This document shows positions 1-24,032 of a stretch of DNA of 64,000 nucleotides, one piece after another. The DNA lies in contig WPIO01000008.1 in the NCBI GenBank assembly GCA_009760855.2, positions 370,001 to 434,000 of the forward strand, in the 5' to 3' direction. Source of the stretch: Cristatella mucedo (Eukaryota > Bryozoa > Phylactolaemata > Cristatellidae). Within the stretch, counting starts at the first letter, position 1, and every line of letters starts with the position of its first letter. Both the position numbers and the translations under genes were made by a program. The notes under the pieces are model-generated. The model had not been told where the DNA came from, did not search any database, and saw only the letters and a program-made list of their open reading frames with translations.

Positions 1-1282
1 CTTCCGTTCCAGCATAAGTAACATAAGTCCATCATAGTAGTGCACTGAAAAAGATTTTAAGTTCTATTAGGATTCAAGACAAATCTCATCAACCTCTACG
101 ACAGCAAAAGTAATCCTGTCTGGAAAACGGAAGTCGCTGCTGATTCGCTACTTGCGGCATCACCTTACAGTGGATTGACCAATAAGTGCCCAGCCTCGTT
201 TCGCCATCTACTGCCTATGTGCTCAGCCAGTTCGTTGCTATCGGCGGTCCAGACTGTCTGCCACTAGATAGGCAGTTACACCTGCTACACCGGCTGCGAT
301 CTAGCCACCATCTATCTATTGGCGGCAGCAGGTTTTACACGGTGCACAAGGCGCGACCGGCGAAGCTACATAATAGAAGTTGCCAACTGCTCCGTTGCTG
401 CCACCTTTCGAGCAGCACCAGCTCAGCCTGTGCAGCACGGCCGTGGCAGCTGCCAGCTCTCTGGTAGCAGAAAACCGTACCTGTCAACAGAGGGGGGGGG
501 AAGAGAAACGTGCCGGAACGGGGATCAGCCGTCAGGCGAAGAGGAAGCAGAGTTAAAAATCGAACGATCGACCTAGGCGCGGTAGTTTTTCTTTTTATTA
601 AACAGAATGCCATCGACGAGACAACAACGACATTTCGGAGCCGAGCAGTCGTATCTGCCAGTTGTCGCTTCTGCGTGGCAGCAAGCAACGAGCCGCAGAA
701 GATTTCTGCGTTAACAAACTGAGCTGCCAGCGTGCGCTTAAAGAGCGCTAGCTGACAACTCGCTCAGCAGCACTCCGAGCTACAGGCTACAAGCGCACAC
801 GGCACAGTCACGACGAGCTAGAGGCGCTACACGAGGCTCACGCGTGAAGGCCAAGGCCGCCGGCAGCCGGCGGCACCGTCGACATGGGAAAACAGCAGGC
901 AGGCAGGCAGGCGTGCCAGCGGAAGCGGCTGCGGCGACCGCGGCAGCTGCTGCAGCTCGAACGTAGCACCAAAAGACGGCACTGCTGCTGCCGCCAGCTG
1001 CTGCTGCCGCCGCACCGATGCCGCCGCTGGTCGCCGAGCGACAGCTTGGCAAGCGACCTGCGTCCGCGCTAACTGCTGAAGCACTCAGAGGCATGGCCGC
1101 TGTCAGTGTCGTGTGCGAGACAACCGCTAAGTGCACGCCCATCCGCCAGGCCGGCACTCGACGCCTGCCAAGGCCTTGCCTCGCCTGTCGCAGACGGTCT
1201 GCTAGCTCGTTCGGCGTTGTTGTGGCCGCTTGAGCCGAAAGAAGACGACCGGGTCCACGCTGGCGATGGGATCGACACCAGT
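1..1282. other. 3' flank / probable 3' UTR of ACTR1, no other gene seen
   Basis: Only short open frames without recognisable homology occur here on either strand. A GC-rich stretch with CTG/CAG-type codon runs lies at about 880-1080. The right part probably belongs to the ACTR1 3' UTR. Confidence 0.5.
594..599 (-). promoter_or_regulatory. Candidate polyadenylation signal for ACTR1
   Basis: On the minus strand this reads AATAAA, about 680 nt downstream of the ACTR1 stop codon. It is the only such hexamer I noticed between the stop and the window edge. The 3' UTR assignment is inference. Confidence 0.35.
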
Positions 1283-13566
<12,284 letters not shown>

Positions 13567-14054
13567 GACGGGTAGCGGCAACAGCAAGGGAGTCAGTCAG
13601 TCAGCTACCAGTCCGCGACGAGCCGGAAACGATGGACGCGGTCGCCCTATAACGCATGCGCACGCGAGCCCACCGCCGCCACCACTTCCGCTTAGCTGCG
13701 TGCGCTCGCTGGCGGCCCTACCCTGGCAAGAGTTTCGCAGCCGTGTTAGATGCGTAAGTAACGCCGGAGCCGACGGCGGAGAGAATTGCGACATAAAAGG
13801 CAGTGCGCACATTTCGCGACCCGCACCCCGGCGAGCCGTAGCCCCGGCTGACGGCCGAGCGGGCGTCGGTCGCTCCGCCTTAAGCGTGTCGCTTCATGAC
13901 GTTTGCAGCCCGGAAGTTTCTCACATTACACATTGGCCTCGTGTGAGCTTCATAAAGTCGCTGCTGCTTTTGGCAGCGAGAGGCATAATTTTCTCCGCAA
14001 AACAAGGAGCGACATGGCACTGATTATAGATAACTATGTACCTGTATTGAGTGC
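13567..14054 (-). promoter_or_regulatory. Putative ACTR1 promoter region (CpG-rich, NRF-1-like and ETS-like motifs)
   Basis: GC-rich DNA immediately upstream of the ACTR1 start codon. It contains GCATGCGCACGC at 13654-13665, close to the palindromic NRF-1 consensus. ETS-like GGAAGT cores occur near 13685 (minus) and 13911 (plus). No TATA box was noticed. The function is inferred from position and motifs. Confidence 0.4.
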
Positions 14055-14215
14055 TCGATGGCCCAGGAAGTAAGGTGTTGTGGGTTCCAATCCTGCGGTG
14101 GGAGACTCAATTTTAACAACTGCAACTGCGGTGGTGGTGGTGGCCATTATGGTTCTTCTGGCGCCATCCAAATGAGGCTGTTAAATCAGCTAATATTTAT
14201 TTATTTATTTATTAC
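14055..14215 (+). mobile_element. SINE-2 copy (tRNA-like head, ATTT tail)
   Basis: The head reads GATGGCCCAGGAAGTAAGGTG ... GTGGGTTCCAATCCTGC, which has the spacing and B box of a tRNA. The body ends GGCTGTTAAATCAGCTAA followed by (ATTT)n. Other copies lie at 20245-20440 and 33730-33905. Confidence 0.75.
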
Positions 14216-14307
14216 GAGCTTAGGCAATCGCATTTTGAGCTCCACTCTGCCTGCAGGAATTTGGCCTGCCTGCAGGAATTTGGCCTGCCTGCCTCCAGTA
14301 CTCAGGT

Positions 14308-14573
14308 ATAATAATGATAATAATGCACTTGATAAAGCGCCCTCAGAGAACTCAATCTCTCTCTAGGCGCTTTACATTTGCTGCAAAAGGAAATGCAATT
14401 AAATGGTGAGTAATATCACGCTTGATAAACGAACAAAATGAATAACATGGTTAGGGGTGACATTCACAGGGTCAGCATGCAAATGTGGTTAGTAGCAGCA
14501 TGCACAGTGTCAGCACGCATAAGCACATAAAGGATGAATCACTGGGATCCACTAAATGCTCTCCTAAATAGGT
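14308..14573 (-). mobile_element. LINE-A 3' UTR copy
   Basis: On the minus strand: 3' UTR with GCATGCTGACCC / GTGCATGCTGCC motifs, then the CTAACCATGTTATTC segment, the terminal stem-loop and an (ATT)n tail. It is closely similar to 30505-30702 and to the right end of the 43670-44506 copy. Confidence 0.8.
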
Positions 14574-14854
14574 AGTGCAAGATAGCGCGAGCACCTGACC
14601 GCGAGCATCCGGGAAAGCAGACGCGCTCAAACGCTCTTCGGCAAGCCTTTACTCAGACGAAAGGAAAGTGCCCCCCCTCCGTCGAGTGGCGAGCCGCTCC
14701 TCCTCGGCAAGTGACCCAGCCGCGTGTGTGTGTGCGTGTGTCGCTCGGTAGGGAGGAGGTGACACTTCTAAAATACAACGACTGCTGCAAGCCGCTGCTG
14801 TCGAGAGTCCTGCGCAAGCGCCGCCTGGCGTCGGCATCTGCGGTCTACTGACGC

Positions 14855-17795
14855 AGTAATGTAAATGTAATGTATCTCCGTCAGTAACTCCACAAAGTCA
14901 TAAAGACCATGTGGGTGTTACGCAGGAGAGTTTTGTATAGCGCACTCACAGCCTAAGTGGCTTTCGGTACGCATTCGGTAGCCAACAGACTTCGTCTCAT
15001 GCAACAAAGAGAAAGTGGGAAGCATAGCAGAGTCAGGAGAGCAGTTGAGGTAGTGAGTAGCATGGAAGTAGCAGTTCAGGACCGCTGAAAAAGATGCACC
15101 ATAGTCGGCAGTTGGAGAGTAGATGTCGTTACGCAAGAGTTGTGGAAGCGAGTTCCACAGTCTAGGACCTGCAGAGCTAAAGCTTCTGTCGCCAACAGTC
15201 TTTAAGCGGAGGAATGGGACAGCTAATTTACTGTCCACACAGGACCTGAGGGCGCGAACAGGCTGAAACTGATGCAGCAGTTCAGCCAGGTATGAAGGAG
15301 CCAAGCCGTGGCGAGCCTTGTGGTTCAGCGTAAGAACTTTGCTCTGTATCCTTTGCTCAACCGGCAACCATCCTAGCTCTTCCAGCAAAGATGACACGTG
15401 CTCAAACCGCTGGGACTTGAAGACCAGCCTTGCAGCCATATTCATAGTCCGCTGTAGTGGCATAATAGCTTTCTTTGGTAGCCCAGCCAAAAGGGAATTA
15501 CAATAATCAAGCCGAGACAGAACTAAAGAGCTAGTTAAATTTTTTACAAGCCACTGTGGGAGACAGCTTCTAATCTTGGATAGGGATCGGATGTGATGGC
15601 TAGCTGTAGAGGCAGTCTTCTGAATGAAGCTTTTGAAATTGAGGCAGCTGTCGAACACGACACCTAGATTACGAGCACGTGGTGACGGTCGCACAATAGC
15701 ATCACCTATTAGAACAGCAAAGCCTTTTAATCCAGCTACACGCTTAGGGTGTCCTATGAGAAGCAGTTCGGTTTTATCGTCATTTAATTTCAGGAAGTTT
15801 TCCGACATCCAGGATCGAATATCGGCAAGGCAGGCATTCAGTTTCTCAGTTGCTGCAGCAGATTCCGGCGGTTTAAATGACAAATACAACTGAGTATCGT
15901 CAGCATCGAAGTGATATCCTATTCCATGGGCCTTAATCACTTTTCCCAGAGGTTGCGTATAAATGGAGAACAGCAAGGGACCAAGTACAGACCATTGAGG
16001 GACTCCACAGGTGACCCTTCTCGTGTTTGAGACCTGACCCCCACACGACACGGATTGAACACGATCAGACAAGTATGATTTAAACCACGCCAGTGCTTCG
16101 TCTGCCAGACCGATCGTTGTTGTCAATCGTTCAAGCAGAACTTCGTGATCAATGGTGTCGAAGGCAACAGACAGATCTAGTAGAGCTAAGGCAGTGACAT
16201 TCCCGTCATCGTTGCCACGTAGAATGTCGTTGTTAACACGGAGGAGAGCAGTTTCAGTAGAGTGCTGCCTCTTGAAACCTGATTAAAAAGTTTTTGACAT
16301 TCCATTATTTTCAATATGTTCAACTAGCTGCTTAGCAACAATTTTTTCAAGAATCTTTGATAAGAACGGAAGAAGGGAAACTGTACGATAGTTTGCTAGG
16401 ACCTCTGTGTCTAATCCAGGCTTTTTAAGAATAGGTCTAACGATTGCCGATTTGAAGGACTTGGGGACGACCCCTTTTCCCAAAGAAGCATTAAAAATCT
16501 TGGTTATGGCAGGGCTAAGTTGGTCTGCAAGTGAAGACCACAGAGATGATGGTATAGGGTCTTCAGGAGACGAGCTCTTTTTGCTAGACCTTATTAAGGC
16601 AGCCACATCACAGGCAGAAACATCAGAGAACCTTTTAAGAAAGGTCACAGGTTGAGGAACGGCGATTGCTTTGGTCGGAGGGGGCTTAATGGAGGCACGA
16701 ATGTGCACAATTTTTTCAGTAAAGAAGGCTGAAAACTTTTCGGCTGAGCCCTTAATATCTGGGGAGTCAGACCTGGCAGCATTGGCCAGTAAATTTTTTA
16801 CTGTCTTATAAATCTGTTTAGTGTCCGACTGGCAGGGATTCAGTTTTCTAATGAAAAAAGAAGCCCTGGCTTTTTTAAGCTTTCGGGTGTAAACTCGAAG
16901 GAAGTCTATAAAATTGACTAGGTCTGCCTCAGACCCCGATTTCTTGAAACGACGTTCCAGCCTGCGCTTAACACGGCGCATCTTAAGGGTTTTTTTGTAA
17001 ATTGAAAGCAATCTCGACGACTTTGAACACGGATAGAGCGAACGGGAGCATGCTTGTCAAGAGCACTCCTGAGTGTCATGTGCATCGCATCAGTGAAGGT
17101 ATCGAGGCTGCCGGTCGAGTCTGAATGCAGATCAAGAAGGCCTGCATCACAAACAGATTTCAAAAACTTGTCCAAGTCAATGCTTTGTAAGTTACGTCGT
17201 TTGGAAAATTCGACATTGCCCTGCACGTACGAGGGAGCAGGAACAGTAAACGAGACCGAACAATGATCTGAGAGGGTCAGTGGGCACACCACAAAGTCAG
17301 TGGGGAGGACATCCTTAGTGATCACGAGATCTAGAATGTGGCCACCGACGTGGGTGCTATGATTAACGTGTTGGGCCAAACCAAGATTCTCCAGACAGTC
17401 AAGAAATGAGCGGACCTGGCTGTTGCTAGGGTTGGCAACGTGAATATTGAAGTCTCCTACAATCAGTAACGGCCTGTCACACACAAATATTCTAGCGAGG
17501 AACTCTGAAAACTCCTCTATAAACAAGTTTAGACAGCCAGAAGGAGGCCGGTATATCACAACGGTGAGAGGCATTGTCTTGGATGAAGACCTGATAGCAG
17601 CCGATTCAAGCGATGACCCGTGCGAGAAACTGCACATTTTATAGCCAAAAGATTCGCGAACAACAATTGCAACCCCGCCATCAACCTTGTCAGAATGCAT
17701 GGACTGATAGAATGACAACCCGGGTGGGGTGGTCTCGGAAATACAGCTACTGGAACAAGGCGTCTGCTAGGCTTGACCTGTGATCGTGCTCCTTT
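14855..17795 (-). mobile_element. LINE-B: 5'-truncated, frameshifted CR1/L2-type non-LTR retrotransposon
   Basis: Three minus-strand blocks form one degraded polyprotein. The endonuclease end (about 17718-17010) has LLIVGDFNIHV and LSDHCSVSF. The reverse-transcriptase N-terminal half (about 17011-16283) has VVPKSFKSAIVRPILKKPG and NYRTVSLLP. The catalytic half (about 16270-14918) has LLDLSVAFDTIDH, GVPQWSVLGPLLF, FDADDTQLY and GDRSFSSAGPRLWNSLPQ. Frameshifts occur near 17010 and 16285. The GVPQGS motif has W for the second G, and the YADD box reads DADD. The copy is therefore dead. Its 3' end carries a TACATT/ATTAC microsatellite (about 14860-14875), typical of CR1/L2 families. The 5' side is truncated inside the endonuclease. 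Confidence 0.9.
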
Positions 17796-17801
17796 TACAC
17801 C

Positions 17802-17880
17802 ATCTGTATAGTGCCCAGAAAAAAGATTGAGCTCTCTAAAGGCGCTATACAAATGCATTAGTATTATTATTATGCAAGTG
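17802..17880 (+). mobile_element. SINE-1/LINE-A type 3' tail fragment
   Basis: The sequence reads TGTATAGTGCCCAG ... AGATTGAGCTCTCTAAAGGCGCTATACAAATGC followed by ATTATTATT. It abuts the 5'-truncated end of LINE-B. Only the tail is present. Confidence 0.6.
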
Positions 17881-19002
17881 CATGCCGACGTTAACAGAGC
17901 GAGGCAGAAATCAAGAGCACCCTTATAAATAACACCTTATACATAACACAGGTCCGTATCTTTAACGCGCGGCCATTTCCATTCGAGATCAGCACCGGCC
18001 ACAGAATAGCTGACAAAGCACTAGCCCGAATCCACCGTACAGCTCACTGACCACCTCAACAGGTGTTCAATTCATACGGTCTAGACCGCAGAGTATGACA
18101 TCCGGTCCCTAATGCTTATAATTCAAGAACAACTAACAGTCTCGAGTGCCTAACCGATTTAGCATGCAAACGTTTCATTATGTTCGAGCTTGCTCCCGCA
18201 AGGCTGACCGGGGCTCAAGCGACGCTCTCCACGTTTTGCACCTTGAAAGTCTCGTCTCTGCAAGCTTCCGGCACCGGTTAGGTGCAGCTAGCGCCCGTAA
18301 CCGAGAGCCCAGCCGCATCAGCTTATGCTAAATTGGTGCATGATGCCCAACGCTTGTGTTCAAAACTCAGATCTAGCTACTACACCTTGACTAAAGATGC
18401 TGCTGCTTCATTAATGCAGAATCCGGCGTGTAGATTAGGTTTAGGTTTAGGTTTCTGGGAATTTACCCACACACAAAAAGACTTGCCTTCTTGTTTCATT
18501 CCCAGAGAACCAACTTTCGCGCTGCTTGGAGATTCGGCCGCGTGTAGTACAGAAGCCATTCACTCAGCGAAATTTCGTCAGCACATCTAAACTGTAGGAG
18601 AACTCTCAATCTAATCTAAACTGTAGAAGACTCGTCGACGGACACGTGTCCTCTGAGACTTGATAGAGTTCAATGATAATGCCACACTGAGGGACTTAAT
18701 GCATCTCATCTGTTAGAACGAGCTAGCTATCAAGGTGCTTGCTTTCAGCTCCAGCAGCTCGGGTTCCACTCCCAACAACAACAACAACTAGGGGGAATCC
18801 TTCCTCTGTCGAAGGAAGATACAGTCAGCAGCGGCCGAGCCAAGCGGGGCTCGGCGAGATATCTATGTGCCCCGTGCGGTGGGGCGGCCACCTGGGACAT
18901 CCCTACTCCTACGCCTGCAGGCTATCACCAACAAAACATACGTCCTCCTTCCACTCGATAAACGATCGCCCGAGTTAGTGTCGAATGAAGACTGCGATTG
19001 TG

Positions 19003-19003
<1 letters not shown>

Positions 19004-19042
<39 letters not shown>
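19004..19042. repeat. (TA)n microsatellite
   Basis: Thirty-nine bases of uninterrupted TA repeat. Confidence 0.95.
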
Positions 19043-19044
<2 letters not shown>

Positions 19045-19312
19045 CTTTTCATTACTTGCAGGTCTTCCAGCCCCCAGATGAAAATCCTGGCTCCGCCGCT
19101 CATACTACGAGAACCTCGAGCGAGAGCTTTCGCACTATACCAGCCGTCTGTTGACTCAGCATCGAGTCCGTCATTTCCTGAATGACTTTAGCGCCACCGG
19201 GGAAATGGTAGCCGTGTTTTACACACTGGACGGCACTTTCTATTTCGCAAAAGCTCCTGCAGCTCTAGTTCGCACTTTCTGCTCGTGAAAGAGCTTAAAA
19301 TCATTGTGTGCG

Positions 19313-19424
19313 AGCTTTTCTATCCTCGGAACCTGCTGGAAGCTTTTCTATCCTCGGAACCTGCTGGAAGCTTTTCTATCCTCGGAACCTGCTGGAAGCT
19401 TTTCTATCCTCGGAACCTGCTGGA
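19313..19424. repeat. Tandem array: 4 identical 28-bp units
   Basis: The unit AGCTTTTCTATCCTCGGAAC followed by CTGCTGGA is repeated four times without a mismatch. A partial fifth copy follows (AGCTTTTC). The period of 28 is not a multiple of three, so it is not a protein repeat. Confidence 0.95.
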
Positions 19425-20244
19425 AGCTTTTCGTCTAAATCATGCAGGAAGAGATTTTGTCTGGAACATTTAGTGTTACGACATAGTTAAGCAAGCGATA
19501 CAATTTATTCCGCAAGCCCACTGTATCACCGATGGTTGATTTGGCTATTTTTTACTGACGCATGCCGAATTCTCAACACAACAGATGAGTGTGAAGTACT
19601 ACTCGCTCTTCGTCGCCACGTCACACCAGAGCGTTATTACATAGCGACAAGCCTGCGCTCTTTGTCTCTATGGTTAGGTTAACTGCTTACCTTGTTGTAC
19701 CAATTTGTACAAATCTTTGTTGCACCAATCGTACCAAGTTGTATCAATCGTTGTGCCAATCTTAACAGCTCAATAAAACTTCATAATCACCGTCAAGATT
19801 CAGAGGATTTTCTGTGAGAGCTTCATAACTTTGAAAATATAGTGTCTCGTAATCCTCAAAATGTTAGCATCCTTCCTTGGGATTATATACTTTTTCCGCT
19901 GCCGGTAAAGATTGAGCTTTTATTTTTTGGCAGATGAAAAAAACGACAGACGATCTTGGCGGGTATCCTAAGATAAATAAATAAATGCACGTACGTAGGA
20001 GTCACGAGCTTCCGCTTCACCGTCATTTTTACTAATCCTGATCCCGGATGGCGTAACGGCTACACTTGCCTACGGTCATTCGCAGTCGAGACAGCTAAAC
20101 CACATTCCACCTAACTGCTATTAAATTAGACAATTTGACAATTAACTCCCATGTGACAGCTAAAATGCCTTAAAATTTCATCTCGTTCCATCGGGTAACC
20201 ACAATGAGCACTAAGAAAAAATAGTGTGACCTTGCACTTGAGCA

Positions 20245-20440
20245 CAATAAATAAATAAATAAATAAATCTTAGCTGATTAAACAGCCGTTTTTGTATAGC
20301 GACAGAAGAGCCTTTACGGCTATCACCACCGCTTGCAGGGGCGATAAAGAATCGCCCACCGCAGGAATCGAACCCACGACCACAACTGTAAGCAACCACC
20401 TTACCTAGTGTGCCATCACGGCTCACCGTGGGTCCCTTGA
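20245..20440 (-). mobile_element. SINE-2 copy, well preserved
   Basis: On the minus strand: GATGGCACACTAGGTAAGG (A-box region), GTGGGTTCGATTCCTGC (near-perfect tRNA B box), then GATAGCCGTAAAGGCTCTTC, GGCTGTTTAATCAGCTAA and (ATTT)n. Its length of about 190 bp and simple tail fit a tRNA-derived SINE. Confidence 0.8.
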
Positions 20441-21474
20441 GATGATATCTAAGCAATTGGAGATTCAAAGAGTACCATTAGTTTAACCTCAGTCCTGAAG
20501 AGGTGACAGGAAAAACTTAGTGCTGTATGACAGTTTAAATCGAGTAATAAGACTAGAGAACAATTTCTGCACACTCCATATACCCTTGGGGTCATTTTGC
20601 CATTTAAAATGGCTGTAAGATCGCTGCCTCAAGGTCGAAGTCGTGGGGCCGCTCCCATACTCACCTTTTAATGTAGAAAAACTAGGAGGGTACTGACATG
20701 TTTCCTGCGAATAAGTTTTCAATGAACATTTGAAGTGCAATAGAGAACCTTGCATAAGTAAATTTTCTTGCACAGCACACGATTACATTTTCAAATTATT
20801 GTGAGGTTTTTAAAGCACAAGAAGTGCGTCGAGTCATAAACTGTTTCATAAATGCTCTTATTGGGTCACAGCGTTCTTTCAGCGATCTGAGATTTATTCT
20901 AGTAGCTGTGAACGTGATTAAAAGTTCCTTGAGTATTCCTTTGATATAAATTGGAAAGCATTTTCAAGCCATACTGAGACTCCTCTCTTCCAAGTCTCAG
21001 TATGAGTCTCGGTAGTTTGATGCATGCTGGCGGGGGGGGGGGGGAGCGGGGCCAATCCTATCTAGGATATTTACTCTTTCTCGATGCTCGGTAGATGTAT
21101 CGATGCGCCGATAGTGCTACATTTTTGGTAGATGTATCAATGCGCCGATAGTGCTACGCTCTCTGCCTTTGCCACTGGTCCTACATTTGAAATGCCGCAT
21201 GCTGATTTCCTCGCGAGTTACTCAGCTATATTGCAGAGTTCCTCCTTATACAAACATAAGACAACCGCTAACTTACAGACATATAAAAGAATGCCACAAC
21301 TCAGCCACTCCTCACAGTATTCACTCTGTCCACGCGATTGAACCTGCATGCGCTCACACTTGCTGAAATTGTACACGCTACTATCAATAATCCGCTGCCA
21401 AGTGAACAATAATGGGTCTTAAGTAGAGTGCCTAGAAAAGAATGTAATTGCCCAATTGGGTGCTACAAAAATGG
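20441..21474. other. Intergenic, no gene recognised
   Basis: No convincing coding sequence. It contains a 12-bp inverted repeat (CATACTGAGACT ... AGTCTCAGTATG, about 20970-21004), a run of about 14 G near 21030, and a short duplicated segment (GTAGATGTAT ... CGCCGATAGTGCTAC) at about 21091-21157. Confidence 0.55.
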
Positions 21475-21715
21475 AATGCTCACTGGTCATCGCCCAAGGG
21501 TTAAGGTCATCGCCCATCTCCCAGGTCATAGGGTGCTCACACTTCACGATCCAGCCCATTGGTTTGAATCCTTCAGCGAGCAATTAGGTATTTGCCATGC
21601 AAGCTGCGGGGATAGCCGCTAAGGCTCTTCTATCGCTATATAGTGAGGCAGTTGAACTAACCTATCTCTAATTTACTTATTATTCTTATTATTATTATTG
21701 CTATTATTATTAAAC
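21475..21715 (+). mobile_element. Diverged SINE-2 copy
   Basis: It contains a B-box-like GGTTTGAATCC and the body motif GATAGCCGCTAAGGCTCTTC seen in the better copies, ending in ATT/TTATT repeats. Confidence 0.5.
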
Positions 21716-22830
21716 ATCATAGTCGTCATTCATAGGCCAGACGTAGGTCCGGCGGAGCAGAAAGCTATTAACCCCGTCCCATACAAGTCGGCGGTGCATG
21801 TCACTTCCAGTCCTAATTCCGATCCAGACCTCTGGCGCTGACCGCCGAATGAACGTTCCTAGCATATTGAATGAGATCTCGACAGAATTTGAAGCTTTGA
21901 ATTACGGGGCTGCTGAAATGCACACCATCCCGAAAAGAAGGAGCTGACGCATTGGTGAAATAAAAACCAGTTGGAGTCATTTCACCACCGACCAAGCACT
22001 GGGAAAACTTTCGCGGCCTCTCTGCCATTGGCCAAATTTTGAAATCGGCTGTCCTTCGAACGGATTAGCTGATTCGAGGAGATGAGGCAAGGGGGGAGGG
22101 AGGGAGCTGCAGCTGGCGCCACGTATTTGAGAATGGGCTTACACGCATCTTTCCAGACAAGACGACCGTATCCACTTGAGGACGAGTAAATCTACGGCGA
22201 TTAGGCGATTACGGCACGCACTCACGACTCTGCAACGTGGGTCTGCCAGATGCCGCCCAAGAAGCGACCTCTGAAGGAGCAAAGCGGCCTTCGAGGCACA
22301 GAGAGGCACAGAGCCAAAGAGGCTTCAAGCACAGCCGCCCCTTATTGGTCTGTATAGAGTCGTAAAGCCTTACGGACGGACGTTGTCTCACCGCGAAATA
22401 GTTCTCTGTCGGCCAGCATCGCCCAAGCGTGGCTGTCCCTAGCGAGTCAGTCACCAAGCAGAATGCGCGCGAATCACAAATGCAGCAGCAGTAAGCTAGC
22501 TTGTCAGCTCCACGAAAGTTCCGCTGAGTGTGTATGTGCTTCGTTCGCTGACACTTCACTTTCGGCGATCTGAATATCATCCTAACGCGCTATGTCACCG
22601 TCGTGGCCGCTTGTTTTACAGTCTCGCGCATCGCTGACCTCTCAGCGCTCAGTGCTCAGTGCTCTCAGCGAGCCGCCGTACGGCGGCCTGCAGGAATGCA
22701 CCCCTTCCTCCCCCTCCCCGGTCAGGCACCTGCCTGTAGCGCGAGAATCGACGAGAAGGAATGCGATGACCCGATGAAGGACCCGCTGTGTTCTGCTCCT
22801 TCGCTGGTTTAGCCTCGATCTGGTTCCTAT

Positions 22831-22874
22831 CAGTAGAGAGAGATTAAGTTCTCTGAGGGCGCTTTATCAAGTGA

Positions 22875-22905
<31 letters not shown>
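22831..22905 (+). mobile_element. LINE-A 3' tail only
   Basis: AGAGAGAGATTAAGTTCTCT, then GAGGGCGCTTTATCAAGTG and (ATT)n. It is a severely 5'-truncated copy. Confidence 0.7.
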
Positions 22906-23049
22906 GCGAGCGGCCGATTAGAGTAATGAAGAATGGAATATTGGAAGATTGGAGTCTTGAAGTAACTCGAGAGCTCTCGCACAAGACAAATCAGACTTGC
23001 AATAATCCCAGCGGTAGCTTTCATTCATACTCTAAGAGTAACAATACTA

Positions 23050-23128
23050 GTAATAATAATACGTTTGTACTGCACCCACGAAGAACTTAAACTCTTTCTA
23101 GGCGCTTTACATACGCTGCAAAGGAACC
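23050..23128 (-). mobile_element. LINE-A 3' tail fragment, diverged
   Basis: On plus: AATAATAATAC ... AGAACTTAAACTCTTTCTAGG, then CGCTTTACATACGCTGCAAA. This is the reverse complement of the family 3' end with point changes. Confidence 0.6.
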
Positions 23129-23309
23129 ATAGCCTGCGGCGACTTGTGGACGGAGTTAATGTCCAGAAAAACTCGGGTGAACGTTGTCGGCTCGCATTAT
23201 TAAACTAGACAATGATAAAATCAAACTCCCTGTGACAGAGAACACTAAATGCTCACCCGTAATGAGTGAGTTTGTTGTGTTAACTAAAGGCACCGTAATG
23301 AGACCCTCG

Positions 23310-23350
23310 TCGAGTGAGTCGGAGATTCAGTGGATCTCCGACTCACTCGA
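23310..23350. repeat. 17-bp inverted repeat with a 7-nt loop
   Basis: TCGAGTGAGTCGGAGAT at 23310-23326 pairs perfectly with 23334-23350. It lies downstream of the fucosyltransferase 3' end. Confidence 0.9.
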
Positions 23351-23621
23351 AATCGGAGACTCATCCTCTTTGCGACGACTTTAACGATTCGACGAGATTA
23401 CGTTTAACAGTTTTATTCAGAAGGCGCCTCCGTAGCTGGCCATCGTGTTCGAACATAGTCGCTGATTAGGGAAAATTTGCCACAACGGTAAGTAGTTACC
23501 TTCGCTAGTGCCCGATAGTTATCTCCACGTTGTACAACCGTAACTCAGCATTGAACGGGCTGCCGAAAACAAAGCACTAAACCTCTATATTCATTGCTTA
23601 GACTGGCCTCCTGGTTTGTCT

Positions 23622-23627
23622 TTTATT
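23622..23627 (-). promoter_or_regulatory. Candidate polyadenylation signal for the fucosyltransferase gene
   Basis: AATAAA on the minus strand, about 405 nt downstream of the stop codon. The intervening 3' UTR contains a (CTG)n/(CAG)n run at about 23848-23872. Confidence 0.4.
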
Positions 23628-24032
23628 CAAAAAGTTCAGTCGCGCGTTCCTCCGCTGAAGGACGGCTCCCGGTTTTCAGCCGATACCAAAAGAACTTCAC
23701 ACTTACGTTCACTAATGCTTGCAGTGGCTCGGCCACTCCGTGCATTGCTGATGCATTGATTTCAACTCCCCTCCCGCGTTCTCGGGCTCTCACGGGGCAG
23801 TATAAAAGTCGTAGCAAATGTCCCTTTCTTTTGCATTGGAGGGCCATGGCTGCTGCTGCTGCTGCTGCTGCTCGCTCGGCTGCTAAACTCCTCGTCGCCA
23901 TTTTGACGAAAAAATGACGAGCGATGCTGCTGCTTCTGCGCCTGCCAGGAGTAAAAGGTTGAGCTGCTGCGGCTGCCGCTGCTGCCGCGGCCATTTTCGG
24001 AGGGGGAGAGGACGAGAAGGCGGCGGCTTCTC

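Larger units (their letters stand above)
17881..20244. other. Intergenic, no gene recognised
   Basis: Apart from a (TA)n tract and a 28-bp tandem array, I see no feature or homologous open frame in this AT-moderate stretch. A short TTTAGG-like run near 18438 is too short to be telomeric. Confidence 0.6.

Noticed and set aside
18432-18452. TTTAGG-like repeat suggesting interstitial telomere sequence
   Set aside because: Only about three units with an imperfect start; too short to interpret.
20340-20440. Possible functional tRNA gene (good B box)
   Set aside because: The acceptor-stem arms do not pair convincingly and the same sequence with a fixed tail recurs at several places; it is a SINE head.
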